DNA of 64,000 nt from Stercorarius parasiticus (taxonomy: Eukaryota > Chordata > Aves > Charadriiformes > Stercorariidae): contig VWZL01004598.1 of NCBI GenBank assembly GCA_013396915.1, positions 658,122 through 722,121 of the forward strand, read 5' to 3'. Below, one piece after another: positions 12,921-24,472 of the stretch. The stretch's first letter is position 1. Each line of letters opens with the position of its first letter. A model generated the notes under the pieces. It had not been told where the DNA came from and searched no databases. It was given only the letters and a program-made list of their open reading frames with translations. Position numbers and translations under genes: made by a program.

Positions 12921-14106
12921 ATTTTGGTGGGTAAACATATTAAGCATTAAAAATTAAAACTGTCTGTGTTTTCTTTAAAATTAATTTGTCTGGAATCAGC
13001 TCATTGCCAAGGATTCTGATACACGTTTCTCTCCAAAAGAGAATTTTTTAGATCCCAGTGTTTCATCACTCTGAAGGCATTGCATATACAGTACAACAAC
13101 TGCTCTCTCAAGCTGTGTTTGTTGAAACTATGGATATCGAGACCACATAACTTTTGAGGCCTTTCATTGGAGCGTTTCAACTTTCTTTAAATATACGAAT
13201 ACCAGAACTGTACAGACGAAGCCAAGTTTTGGCTCATATCACTCCGCAGTTGGAGCTCTCAGGTCCCAGGAGGTGGGCTCGTGGGGGCTGTGTGCTCTGG
13301 TTTTTCAGCTCCGGTCAGGATTGAGCTGTCAAAGCAAATGCCCTTTTTGGCCTCAATTTCTGCACTTCGGTTCATCTTTGCGGGACAGGCATGGTGAATG
13401 CATACTATATTTATTTGCATTAAACTGATCTTGAAGATAAGTTCACCCAAAGCATCCACCTACTCATGGGTGGCCAGTTCATGGGGCCACGCTAAAACTA
13501 GACCAAAGAAAACCCCCTGAAATTTATAATTCATGTCTTCTCCTATTTGGCCAAGCTATTTCATAATATGAACCTGCCCATCTTTGTTTTCAGAATTCAC
13601 CCAATAGCAATGAGGTCTTCACTGAAATGAGTCAGAAAAACAAATTCTTTCCACTCTGCTTGCAGATGCTTGTGGAGGGCATGCTTTAAATAAGACCCAC
13701 CCACTCAATTCACAGCGTTTTAGAGTGGCTGAAAATAGCTCTTCTGCCCCTGAGCATTTGTACATTTCCTCAGAAACGCTCTTTTGGGCAAAACTCTGTA
13801 GTTTGAAGTAATCAAAGCCTCAAGAAAATTTCTCTGCGCTTGAATATTGTGATATATAGTAACAGGGAGTGCTGTTCTGCCGGTGTAGGACAGCCAAAGC
13901 TCCTCAGATCCAGTCCTGTGTTTGCCAGAAAACTGCTGCTTGGCTGAGGAAGTCACCCGACATCTCTCTCTTTCCAAGTTATAAAATTTGCTTTAAATGC
14001 CGACTTTATGCATAGTAAGCCGCTCGTGGTCTTGGGAGATCAGATATCAAACACATCGTACCAAACGCTGCTATAATCAACGTGTGATTCTTTGTGTTTT
14101 CCCCAG

Positions 14107-14182
14107 AGTTGAAAGGAAGGAGCGTGCACGTTTGAAGACGGTGAAGTTCAACGCGAAACCTGGTGTAATTGATGCAAAAGGG
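14107..14182 (+). CDS. DLG2: DLG2 exon: basic hook after SH3
   Basis: A 76-nt exon (1 + 75): the first base completes the Arg split from the SH3 exon, and the exon ends on a complete Gly codon (phase 0). It encodes VERKERARLKTVKFNAKPG followed by VIDAKG. The basic segment is the start of the MAGUK HOOK region, which in DLG proteins includes an SH3 strand and can bind calmodulin. The NAKPGVID stretch is diagnostic for DLG2; DLG1 has a different sequence here. Acceptor CCCCAG, donor GTACGT at 14183. The phase-0 end is the key constraint on which hook exon can follow. Confidence 0.97.
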
Positions 14183-17100
14183 GTACGTAAATAGCGAAAC
14201 CTTTTGGAATTGCACTTTGTGAAATTGTTTTATGTGTTTCAGAGTAGAGAAAATTTTAGCAACATAAGGAATGTTTAGATTGTTGCAACCAAGACCTGGA
14301 GTATAGTGAAAAATAGACAGGAGTATAGTATGATATAATCTTCTAAATAATTAAATATTCTTTTTATAATAATTCTGACTGACGGTGCATCCTAATTGGA
14401 AGATACTAAGAAAATAAAGAGCATTCTGTGATAGCTGCCATTGTAATTAAATGATGGATAGAGAAGAAAAGATGTTAAAAAGCAATGCAGATAATTGTTT
14501 AATGAAATAGGACAAGAAGCGAAAATTCCCTGGCTTCAAAAGCTGTTAAATCTCAAACAAAAGGTTGAATGTTAAAGAGTCCTGGCTGCAAAATTTATGT
14601 TTGGGATGTTCTGCTCCGGCCGTTGTGACAGACATTGAGCACAGGTGTGTTCCACAGCAGGCGCGATGGTCCAGCCAACACAAAACATGCGAGTTCCCTT
14701 CCACCAGCGCTATCTGGACCAACCAACCTTCCCGCTGATACCGCTCTGCGGCATCGCTGTGCTGCGCCCAACACTCAACAGTTCTCACTGGCCCGATGTC
14801 TAATATCCTGTACGTTGCCGTCTGGCTGGCAAGAGTTATGGCATGAGAAAATCCCCACAGTCCTGGCTGTTGAGGTGTATTTTTCTGCTGAAGCATAGCT
14901 TGCATTTGCAGCAGTAGTGAATACTTGACATTACATTTGCATTACATTATTTTTGAAAATAGTCCAGTTGGCATACGTGAGATTTACAACTGAGGGCTTC
15001 TGTGAGCAAACTGAGAGACAGAGCTTCAGAAACCATCAGCAGAAAGTCCTGTTTGGCTGCAGAAAACGCAGGACAGGGCCAAAACCGGGTGATGAGAGGA
15101 CACAGTCGTAGGTAGGTGCTAGCAAGGGACAAAACCAAGTGGTTCAGCAGGTCCATTCCAGACCTGATCTTCCTGTGATCCTCTGCCTAATTTGAAATTC
15201 TCATTCTTAATCTCTTCTTGCTTCACTTCCCTCTGTAATGAGAACAATAATTCTCCCTTTATCCCAGTTTATTCTGTTTTTTCACTTAAACAGGTTCGCT
15301 GGGTACGAAGTTCCTCTTGCTATGAACATGCAGTTCTCAGCGCAGTGGGTCCCAAGCCTGTACATGTCAGCAAAATAATATTTCAGACTTGCAAATACTT
15401 CGCTGTTACTGCTCTGTAAAACAGTTCCTGAGTTCAATGCAAATGCAGAATAATTGCACTGGCTGAAACCAGTTTTCCAGATTTATAAGGTACCTGGAAT
15501 CAGAGTTCAGCCTCTGCACATTATTTGTACATGCAGATAACTTGGTATAAAATATATAGCAAACTGCACTGTGAAAGGACTTCTTCATCTCATCGCATTT
15601 CTTCAGGAGTCAAAACACCATTTTTTAGTTTGAAATGACCATTCTCTGCAACTCCGTAAATTAATGTTGACATTTATTTGGGGAGATAATAAGCTTTGTA
15701 TTGACAATGAAATCACTTGTTAAATGTCTACTTCCCGTATGTATCAAAGCCTCCGGGGAATAATTCATTCATATTACTAATGGTCCTTATTCAAGTGAGT
15801 CTGTCAAGAATTTAATTACCTCTTGATTCCCCAAATTGTTTTTCCATTTTTGTCATCAGTGTCACGTTACTCTTCCATCCACTCCTATCAATGATTGTTT
15901 CAGTGTTTAGGAAATTGCATAATTACAGACCAAGACCATTGTACCCTTTGGGAGCACAATTTCTAGTGTTAGTATTTGCTAAAATTTGCTTTTCTCTGAA
16001 AAAAAAAAAAATCCACACAATTTCAAGGCTTTTGGGGAAAAGATAATGTAGGGTTTTGTTTCAAAGTGTGTAGAGGGAAGAAGGGTTCACTGCTAAATCA
16101 AGCATCAACACGGAAAATGAGGTGTGAGTACGCATGGATGCATGTACATTTTAGGGATCAGCATTTCCATTTAGTCTTTCAGTGTTCGAAAAGAAGTGGT
16201 GCGAGCTGTCTAACAGTGCAGGCTTTACTTTTTATATCGGGAAGAAATTCAGTCCAGATAACAGGTCTGCAGCAAGGCCGGGAGCACTCTCCTGTTGGAA
16301 AGGCAGCTACAGTTCAGATGGGAATGGGCTTTAATGGTCTCTGTTACACCTTTGGCCTCATACATTCATGACCGTGGGGGCAAGCGGTACCGTCTTAATT
16401 TGGTCTAAAGATGAAATTAGAAGAGCTTTTCATGTGATACTTCTACATTTGGACAGGAGATGCGCGTGGAAACATTTTTTAACAAAATGTAGCTGAATAC
16501 AGAGAATGCTTGGGGGTTTTTGCACAGGTAAAATGTTTGTCCTGGTTTGATTTTACCTGAAGCATCTTGCTGGCCCCGATTCCTTTCTTTCCCTATAGAA
16601 GCAATGTTTAAGAGCTAATAAACCATAGTAAATGTTCTATGAGATATTGCCAAAATTTCTTTGAGATAATTTCTCTCTATGGTTTTAAAATATGAACTGC
16701 CTAGTTATTCGACGAGTTTTACAAGTCTTGTGCATTTTCATCTGTTCATGCCTCATTTGTAATCCCAAATCCAGAGACAAGATACAAAGAAAGGATTACA
16801 GAGGGTGTGATATTGTAGCTGATCAGCTTCTTGTGTCTCTCTAAAAAGGTGTTTAAGAACACACAGCAATAGTTGACAAACCTGTTAGCAGGCTAAAGAG
16901 TAATCTTTTCAAAGGACCAAAAGTTCCTCTTTTTCAAGTCAAACTTGGGTGCCTTACCTCATCTAGAAAATGAATTCAGCATTCTTTAAAAATGTGATTT
17001 AGAATATTTAAATCACTTTTAATTCATTTCATTGCACTCCTGCAATCTATAGCTTGTGAAATAAAAGTCTACAAAATCAGCATGGATACAAAACCCGGGA

Positions 17101-20100
17101 ATGCGAAACACAATTAGGGAGCTCCGGTGAAATCTTCTTTCTGGTCTCAAGTTTAAATCAGGCAATGGATAGTACCTTTCTCTACAATGTATAATTAAAT
17201 TCTGATGCTCATTATTACAGGATATTGTATAAAAATAAATAAGTTTAAAAGAAATTAGATAAGTTAACAAGCAATGGATCTGATGGCAACTTTTAATACT
17301 CTGGTCATGTAGCTCAGGACATACTAATTGTTGATTTCAAGAAGGAGAGAGGTTATAAAAGGGGAGGGATCATGTTTCTTCTACTTTTCTTCTACTTTCA
17401 AACATCTGTTATTGGACAACTTCAGAAAAAGCTACTGGGCTAACTGGATCTGTTTTAACCCAATAGGGCTACTTTTCTTTTATGTTCTGTTTATTTTGAC
17501 CGAAAGAAACTTACTTGTTCGGGTTCAGAGACGTCCTCAGAATCCTAGGTCCTATTAACATTTTTAAAGATATCAAACCAGTTGGAGATGTCAAAACCTG
17601 TGTAATAAGGAAAAGTATAAAAATACCGGTAGAAACAGCTTAACTTCACCAAGGAAAGGCTGTGCTTCTGTTGAGTTGACCAAGTTCATTCATATAATTG
17701 TAGTAATGGCCTTCACCAGCTTTTCTAGTTGTTACTGAAGGTGGCTGGAGTATCAAAGCAACCAGTCCACCCCTCTGGTTCCCTACGGCTGCTCTCTGCT
17801 ACTGCAGGTTTTCCAGGACACTGGCTACCTTAAAGTTTCAAACACAAAAAAGATAAAGGAAGACAAGCATTTGCTGTCTCAGTCTATGGGGCCCACTGGT
17901 CTACGGATAATCCACGGAAAACAGAGCAGCCCGAAGGTTTATGTCTGATGTTTATGCTGGAGGAAGCCGTTACGTGAGCGCAAATTTTAAAAAGTATGGT
18001 TTGTGCTTTGTTGAGCTCAAGATCATATGGCAAGTGTCTTCTGATGTTAACCTTTGCACCAAAAGGAGGAGAACGTGTTAGTTAGCTATATTTGCCGAAG
18101 CGGCATACCGAACTCTTGGTGATTCCCCCTTCCACAGGCTTCAGGCTGAACAAGAATAGCCTTTCCTTTTCCAGTCCTAAAACCCACAGTGGTTGAAGGC
18201 TTTTCAGTGTTTTTACTGAATCAGAAATACTGTCAAACAGTGACGGGAATATTACAAAGGCAAAAGAGACAAGCCAGTAATCTGCTTTTTTCTCAACTGT
18301 TGTAATTGCAACCAGTCTTTTGGGAGACAGAAATAGCATCTCGTTTGCTTTTCTCCCTGTCAGATCATATACTCTTTCTTGACTGTCTCTTGAAAATATT
18401 TTTATAGTGGAAACGCTAGCTCTTGGATAGACCTTTATCAACATCTCACCCTTTTTTTTAATATTCCTGGATGTTGCCTGTTCCCAGAGAAGTGTTGCAC
18501 TATCATGAACTATAGTGTTTAGGTAAAACTTAATTTTATACAGAGAACTGTGGTTTTATAGCATATGCCTTTTCATTTCAGACCTTATTTGGACACTGAC
18601 TCCAGAACACCTTCTCTTGGACAAATACCCAATTTCAGTTCCCAGTGAAATAAATATCACGCCTCTCAATTTTTAATGCCTGTGTCAGGGTGCATGGGGG
18701 GTGTTCAGTCCATGATTACGGGGAAGCATTGCCAGATGGACACCTGCCCTAGTGAGGCGGCTCAGCAGGGTGCCAAAGGGGGACGAGGTACCTGCCGAGA
18801 AAAGGCACTGCCCCATCCCTCCCAAATCTCTCCCAGCAGCTCTGCTGCTCATCAGCAGCGCAGGTCCTGGGCTGTGACCCACACCGTATTGCTCCATCAC
18901 TATCCACTCGGTTTTTTTCTGTTCAGTTAGCTTGTAATCCACAGTCCTTTTCATATTCCAGTCAGATCACCTACATTGCACTCAGCCTGCCCCTTCGAAT
19001 GCCTCTGAATGTATTTATTATGACAGTCGGAAGCTTGATAGCATTTAATAATATTTCTTATGAGCAGATTCTGTTTACGGATCCCACAGCCCTGCCTGCA
19101 ATGTAAGGTCATCCACTTGCTTTATTGTCATTTTAGCAACGCTGCACTGAGGCATGAAAGGAGAAAGCTAAACTTGACCGAGATAGCAAATTCTGTATTG
19201 TGGCGTAAATAGAACCCTCTGCATACTCAATGCACCTCTCCTCCGAATGTCAAAATCCAGTGAGTGTCAGAATATCAGGACTTGATATATAAGACACATT
19301 GTGACAGCTTATGAAGTATTTGGGGAAAAAAAAACAAAACACAACAACCCACCTATTTCCAAATAATTTATGCTGTAGAAAATCGTGGTATTTTCAACCC
19401 TAGTCATCAAATCAGAGAAAAACTGGTCCGTAAGGAACATCAGGTGGTCACTGAGTCCAACCTCTGCCCCGAGGGTGTCTTCTGTACCTTCCTCCCGTCT
19501 CGGAAATTTTCTGATCTCTACTTAAGGACCTGTCACAACAGAAATTTCACATTCCTCCCAAAGAGCCTACTCCAGTGCTTCGCTCTCCTCATCATTAAGA
19601 ATGGCTGAGCTGCTGCAGTTATTTCTTCTTCTGTCAATGTATGTGGAGACTGGGTTATTTGTCTTCGTCTTCACCAATCTCAACTGAATCCCTGCTTCTC
19701 AGAAATTAGAAAGTATAAAGATGCACTAGACGGTCTGTCCTCTCTCTCTGCCTATGGAAGATTGTTTCTGACATCAGTGCTCTACCAGGCTTAAGTTTTC
19801 TATGTTTTCTCCCACTTTTAGGGAGAAACCGCTTTGTAGTCTATAATCAGAAAGTTTTCCACCTATTCAGTGTATTTTGATATTTTGACCAACTAATTGA
19901 CTACTAACTGATGAATTGACCAACTATTTTGACTAACCCGTTGGTGTGTATTTGTCCACGTGTCTGTGTATGAAAAGAGAAATGGAGGGGCCTCTGCCTT
20001 TTTTTTCCCCCTCCAAATTTGGTGACTAGAAAATAGCAACAGACACCGAGTAAAAGATGATGGAAGTGTCAAACACCAGAACGTGTGGGATCACAGGTGG

Positions 20101-20642
20101 AGTGATTTATGAAGAAGAAGAGAGGTTGAACATAAATTAAGCAGCGTACACCTACCTGCAAGGATGATATGGAGGAGGGTTAGTGAAGGTGGCGTAGGCA
20201 CTGACTCACAATTAAATGTTCTTTATTCTTGGTCTCAGCCAGATTTATCCCTCCTTACTGATCCAGCCTGGCTTTTCTCTGTTCTCCCAGTCTTTCTAAT
20301 TTCTTGTTGCTATTTAATGGGAATGGCTGGCTGTGGGGTATTCTCCAAAGAAGTCTGAGCACTCTTATCGGAGTAAGTGCTCAGCTCAGCTATAAATTGG
20401 CCTCCAACTGGTATTCCAACCATTGCTTACAAAAATGATAACTTGTGTAGCTGTAATCTTCGGGAACTGGAGGTACGTATGCCTGGGAGCAATGTGCCTA
20501 GAAGCAATCTGCCTGTGTGTACTTGCCTGCATAATCCAGCCCTTTTATATTTTTTCTAGCCTGCCACTACTGCATTTTTTAAGCAGCAGCCGGTGAATAA
20601 TGCAGCTGCAATGTTGTTCTATTTCTATTCTGACTGCTATTT

Positions 20643-21090
20643 TTGAAGACGTTGTGTCAAAGAGGGTAGAGTGAGCTGCAGTCAGCTCTTGGTTGCCCAG
20701 GACAGCAGCTGGAGGACAATAACCTGGATGCAGGACTGATGGTGTCAGGGAGGAGCAGGAGAGGGCTGCTCTGCTGGCGCCCAAGGGTGACAGCACCCTC
20801 ACGACGAGAGGTGCAGTCCAGGGCGGCCCCAGAGCACAAACAGCCAGTCTGGTGGCAGCAGCCAAGGTTGGTCCACAGCCCTGTGGTTCCCAGAAAGTCC
20901 ATAGTGATGAGTCAGGTTCAAAATCAAGCCAGGAAGTCCCGTCAGTAAGGTGAGGCGGGGCAGGCAAGAGGCAAGGCAGGGCATGGGCATCGCCCTGGCA
21001 AGGACCAGCAGCTGCGGAAGCCTATTGAACCTGCTTGTCCTGCAGACACACGTCCCACCGACGTGATCCCACATGAGATCATGAACAAGC
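20643..21090. other. GC-rich unclassified block
   Basis: About 450 bp that are clearly richer in G+C than the surrounding AT-rich intron, with open frames in several registers. The inner part (about 20900-21060) is built from purine-rich words such as GGCAGGCAAGAGGCAAGGCAGG. No protein family is recognised and no splice context supports an exon. The abrupt composition change and repetitive texture suggest an old mobile element, but no terminal motif identifies it. Confidence 0.3.
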
Positions 21091-21249
21091 AGGACTGAGT
21101 TGCTGCTTACTTTGCTCTGTGACTATCAAAGCACTTTAGTTTGGTCCAAAATTTTCTAGCTTGCCTTTCTTATGGCTATTCGCACAGCATTTGCTAAAAT
21201 TAGGCTGAAAAAGATAATGTTAGGCTTAACATAAGGCTTATACTACCAA

Positions 21250-21299
21250 TTTGACCAGTAGAAATAAATTTGACTAATTTTGACCAGTAGAAATAAAAT
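21250..21299. repeat. short tandem direct repeat, 29-bp period
   Basis: The string TTGACCAGTAGAAATAAA occurs at 21251 and again at 21280, giving a two-copy repeat with a 29-bp step. It looks like a small local duplication with no further copies nearby. Confidence 0.8.
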
Positions 21300-22653
21300 T
21301 TCAGTCTTTGCTGTGCAATTCCATTTTAGTTTAAAAATCTTACTCCATTCCTTGGTGCTACTTCCACTTGCAATATTGATTGAATTGAGTATTCTCTTTT
21401 ACTTGCAACACATTGTGTTTCTAATGTGTTGAAGACAAAGAGCCTTCCCATTAAATGCAGTAGAAGTTGACCTGAGCTCTAGTATCTGTTTTTTGCTAAG
21501 GACTGTTATATTGGTTTAGTCATATTAAAAATAGCAGAAATGAACTAGAGTAAAAAGCTAGAATATGAATTCAGTCCCCCAGTTTAGAGACATTTGAAGT
21601 GAAATTTTGGTTTAGGCAGGCCCTAAAAAAAAAAAAAGAATATTTCCACTCTGATATGATCTGATTTCTAACACCATTTCAGCATTCCTAGTAACATTTA
21701 GCATCCAGAATGGTTCACAGTGTGGCCTCGGCTGTATAAACAAAATGACTCTTCAATAACACTCCAACAAACATATTGCGATTTGCTCAAAACAAAAATG
21801 TTTTATTGTCTCAGTGCCAGACAATTATCGGACACCCACTTATCAAAAATAATTAATAATAAATCCTAGCTAAAATATGCTTCCATAAGGCATTTATTTA
21901 TAAACTTCTGGAAAACATCTAAGGAGCATATGCAGAGACGAGTCGTAATGTTCTAGCTTGGCTTTTACCTGTCATAAAAATATTTCACCTGCACAATGGG
22001 AAAGCCTGAAATATGGCTTCCTGCCAAAATATTTACACATGATGGTGGGACAATTGTGTAACTGTTGAAAAACATTAGCTGATTGTTTTTAAAATTAATT
22101 TGCTGGCTCCTAAATTAATATTTCTTCACCGCAAAAACCCCAAAGTGAAGAGCTCTTCCTTTCTTCATGGTCAAGAGCACCAACCTGCCGCTCTTGTCTA
22201 AAAGAGATGTGACGAATCATGCGCTGACTGTAAAGGGAACCTGGGGTCACTACCTCTGTCCCACGCACCTACGGGGTAATTGTTTAAAGCTAGATGCCGT
22301 GGACCCCATTTCTGTGACCCTTAACTGGGCCCACCTTCTGAAAAACACAGCAGCCATTTCAAGACAGGGTGAGACGGGGTTATGGCCCTTCAGTGCTTCA
22401 CAAGGCTATGGCATGACGAGGATTTGCAGTCCTTATCTGCTTTATCTTGATCGGGCATAATAATCTAAACTTTAAGAACCCCAGGGCCTTATTCAAACTG
22501 TGCAGTTTAAAAGCCTAACGTAGACATCCCAGCCATTTCTTTTGGAATAATCTTTGCGCTAGTAGTTGCAGTCAATAAACGAGGCACTTGTAGCAGGTAT
22601 TCTGGATATACTCTTGCATGACCACTTTGCCAAGTGCAGAATATAAAAGCCCA

Positions 22654-22679
22654 GGTAGGTTAGGTTAGGTTAGGTTAGG
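22654..22679. repeat. (TTAGG)n / (GGTTA)n pentanucleotide repeat
   Basis: About five perfect 5-base units (GGTTA register) in intron. The unit resembles the arthropod telomere repeat TTAGG, not the vertebrate TTAGGG, so it is better read as a simple pentanucleotide microsatellite. Confidence 0.85.
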
Positions 22680-23357
22680 CAAAGCTATCTAGAAATGCAC
22701 AGGGGCAAGGCCTCTGCTCAGCCCAGTGTAAAGCTCCTGAGGTGGTAACACAAATTGCACTGTTGCTGGGGAAATAGTGCTCCCAAACTTCTTCACTTGT
22801 ATACCTACAAGTGGCAAAATTACAGACAAGAAAACGCCCTTCTACTCAGAACTGAGCTTTTTATAGAAAATCATTCTGCACATCATTTATTTGCAAGAGT
22901 TGTGAATCAGTATTTTACTGTACGCTCCCCCGTCTCAGAATGATTGAAATTTGCTTTGCTGTAACCAGAGAATAAGAACATTTTTTCATGTGTGCAACTT
23001 AAAATAACCTTTGGAAATCATTCATGTCATAAAATTTCTGGTTTTACATCTCCATTGCTAATTGACATAAAAGCTTTTACAAAACAATTGTTTCTGCAAT
23101 ATTGGAATTTAGTTGTTACTCTTTAGCAATCATGCAAGAATGCTCCTCTATGATAAAGTGGAAATTAATGGCAAGGATAAAAAAGTAGTGTGAAATCATG
23201 TTGCACGATTCTTCACCAACTCATTCTTATAGATAGGTCTTCATAAGAAGTCAAAAAAAGCTGGTGGAAATTATTAAAAGCAAATTACTGAGCAGAGATA
23301 TTTTCTGCACAAGAACTTTTTATTGGCACAGGGCATTAGTAGGTCTGAAGATACTCT

Positions 23358-23721
23358 CATAGAATTACAGAATCACAGAATCGTTCTGGTTGGAAGGGAC
23401 CTTAAAGATCATCTAGTTCCAACCCCCCTGCCCTGGGCAGGGACACCTCCCACCAGACGAGGCTGCTCCAAGCCCCGTCCAGCCTGGCCTTGAACCCCTC
23501 CAGGGATGGGGCAGCCACAGCTTCTCTGGGCAACCTGGGCCAGGGGCTCACCACCCTCACAGCAAAGAATTTCTTCCTAGTATCTAATCTAAATCTACCC
23601 TCTTCCAGAGTGAAACCGTTTCCCCTCGTCCTATCGCTCCACTCCCTGATAAAGAGTCCCTCCCCACCTTTCCTGTAGCCCCTTCAGGTACGGGAAGGCC
23701 ACTNTTCTTCTCTCCAGAGCT
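23358..23721 (-). mobile_element. CR1 LINE 3' fragment (antisense to DLG2)
   Basis: Read on the - strand, this is a CR1 3' end. On the + strand it starts with the inverted tail (AGAATTACAGAATCACAGAA) and passes through GGTTGGAAGGGACCTTAAAG, CCTGCCCTGGGCAGGGACAC, TCTCTGGGCAACCTGGGCCA and AAAGAATTTCTTCCTAGTAT. A single N at 23704 sits near the inner end, after which only about 17 bases still look like CR1, so part of the element may have been lost at an assembly junction. The block before the N shares the older body type of the 5128 copy. Confidence 0.93.
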
Positions 23722-24290
23722 TTGTTGTGGTACTGCCAAGCGCAGCGAGGAGGCATAAATTGCCCTTCTCCACCTGGCTTTGTTGCTGTTTTCTCTCTGT
23801 TGGATTTAAGTTCTGTCAAAGGCTGCAAGACCTCGAAATGGGGGTACCATTGGGTGTCGTGGAAGAACCAGATCCCAGCATCATTCCTGCCAGTGCAGAC
23901 AGTATCGTGGAGGAAATGTCTTCTCCCCATTCCAGAGGAAAAGCTGGGTTTCATTTCTCCAGCTGCCCTTGCTCTTTCATGCATTTTCACATCCTCCACA
24001 GTCCTGTCTTCGTGTTTCATGATGGCTGGAGCTGGTGGACGCTGTCTGGACATCTGTTTTGACCTGAGCCCCTATTATTGGGCTGCCCTGACCATTTGCC
24101 TTGAGCTGAACACATTTTGCTCAGCGTGTCTGCAAGGTACATTAAAATACTGCTGTCATCAGCATCTAGTTCACTCATGTGCTGAAGTAATCAAGTGAAA
24201 TTCAGTTGATAAAATAGCACGTAGCCAGGAAAATTTAACTGTACAGTGTCTTGTTGCTCCAGGATATCTTGAGGCACTCCACAAACAATG

Positions 24291-24472
24291 TAACATTGGA
24301 ACAGGCTGCCCAGGAAAGTGGTGGAATCATCATCCCTGGAGGTATTTAAAAGATGGGAAGGCGCGGTGCTTAGGGACGTGGTTTAGTGGTGGTTTTGGCA
24401 GTGTTAGGCTGATGGTTGGACGCGATGATCTTAAACGTCCCTTCCAACCTAGACGATTCTATGATTCTGTAA
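24291..24472 (+). mobile_element. CR1 LINE 3' fragment (sense)
   Basis: A 180-bp CR1 3' end. It starts near TTGGAACAGGCTGCCCAGGA, includes CATCCCTGGAGGTATTTAAA and the GTCCCTTCCAACCTAGACGA block, and ends ATTCTATGATTCTGTA. It lies about 570 bp from the antisense CR1 at 23358 and belongs to a different subfamily: its tail region matches the element at 39218 better (GTTTAGTGGTGG word), so they are separate insertions. Confidence 0.93.

Larger units (their letters stand above)
2953..14106. other. DLG2: DLG2 intron (SH3 exon to hook exon), 11.2 kb
   Basis: Bounded by donor GTGAGT (2953) and acceptor CCCCAG (14101-14106). It holds a CR1 3' fragment (5128-5380), a G-rich tract (5754-5808), a TA/CA-rich tract (6072-6116), a longer truncated CR1 (8788-9594) and a heptanucleotide repeat (12884-12920), each listed separately. 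The rest is AT-rich intron in which I see no coding exon, tRNA-like fold or other recognisable gene. Confidence 0.85.

Noticed and set aside
15040..15182. Possible old CR1 tail (AGGTCCATTCCAGACCTGAT, TGTGATCCTCTG)
   Set aside because: Only one short block resembles CR1 and no terminal ATTCT repeat is left; too weak to list.
20545..20967. 140-codon open frame on the - strand with overlapping frames on both strands
   Set aside because: It is caused by GC-rich composition with few stops; there is no recognisable domain and no splice support.
23631..24198. Long overlapping open frames on both strands
   Set aside because: They start inside or next to a CR1 copy and one crosses an N. The peptides are not conserved-looking and have no domain.
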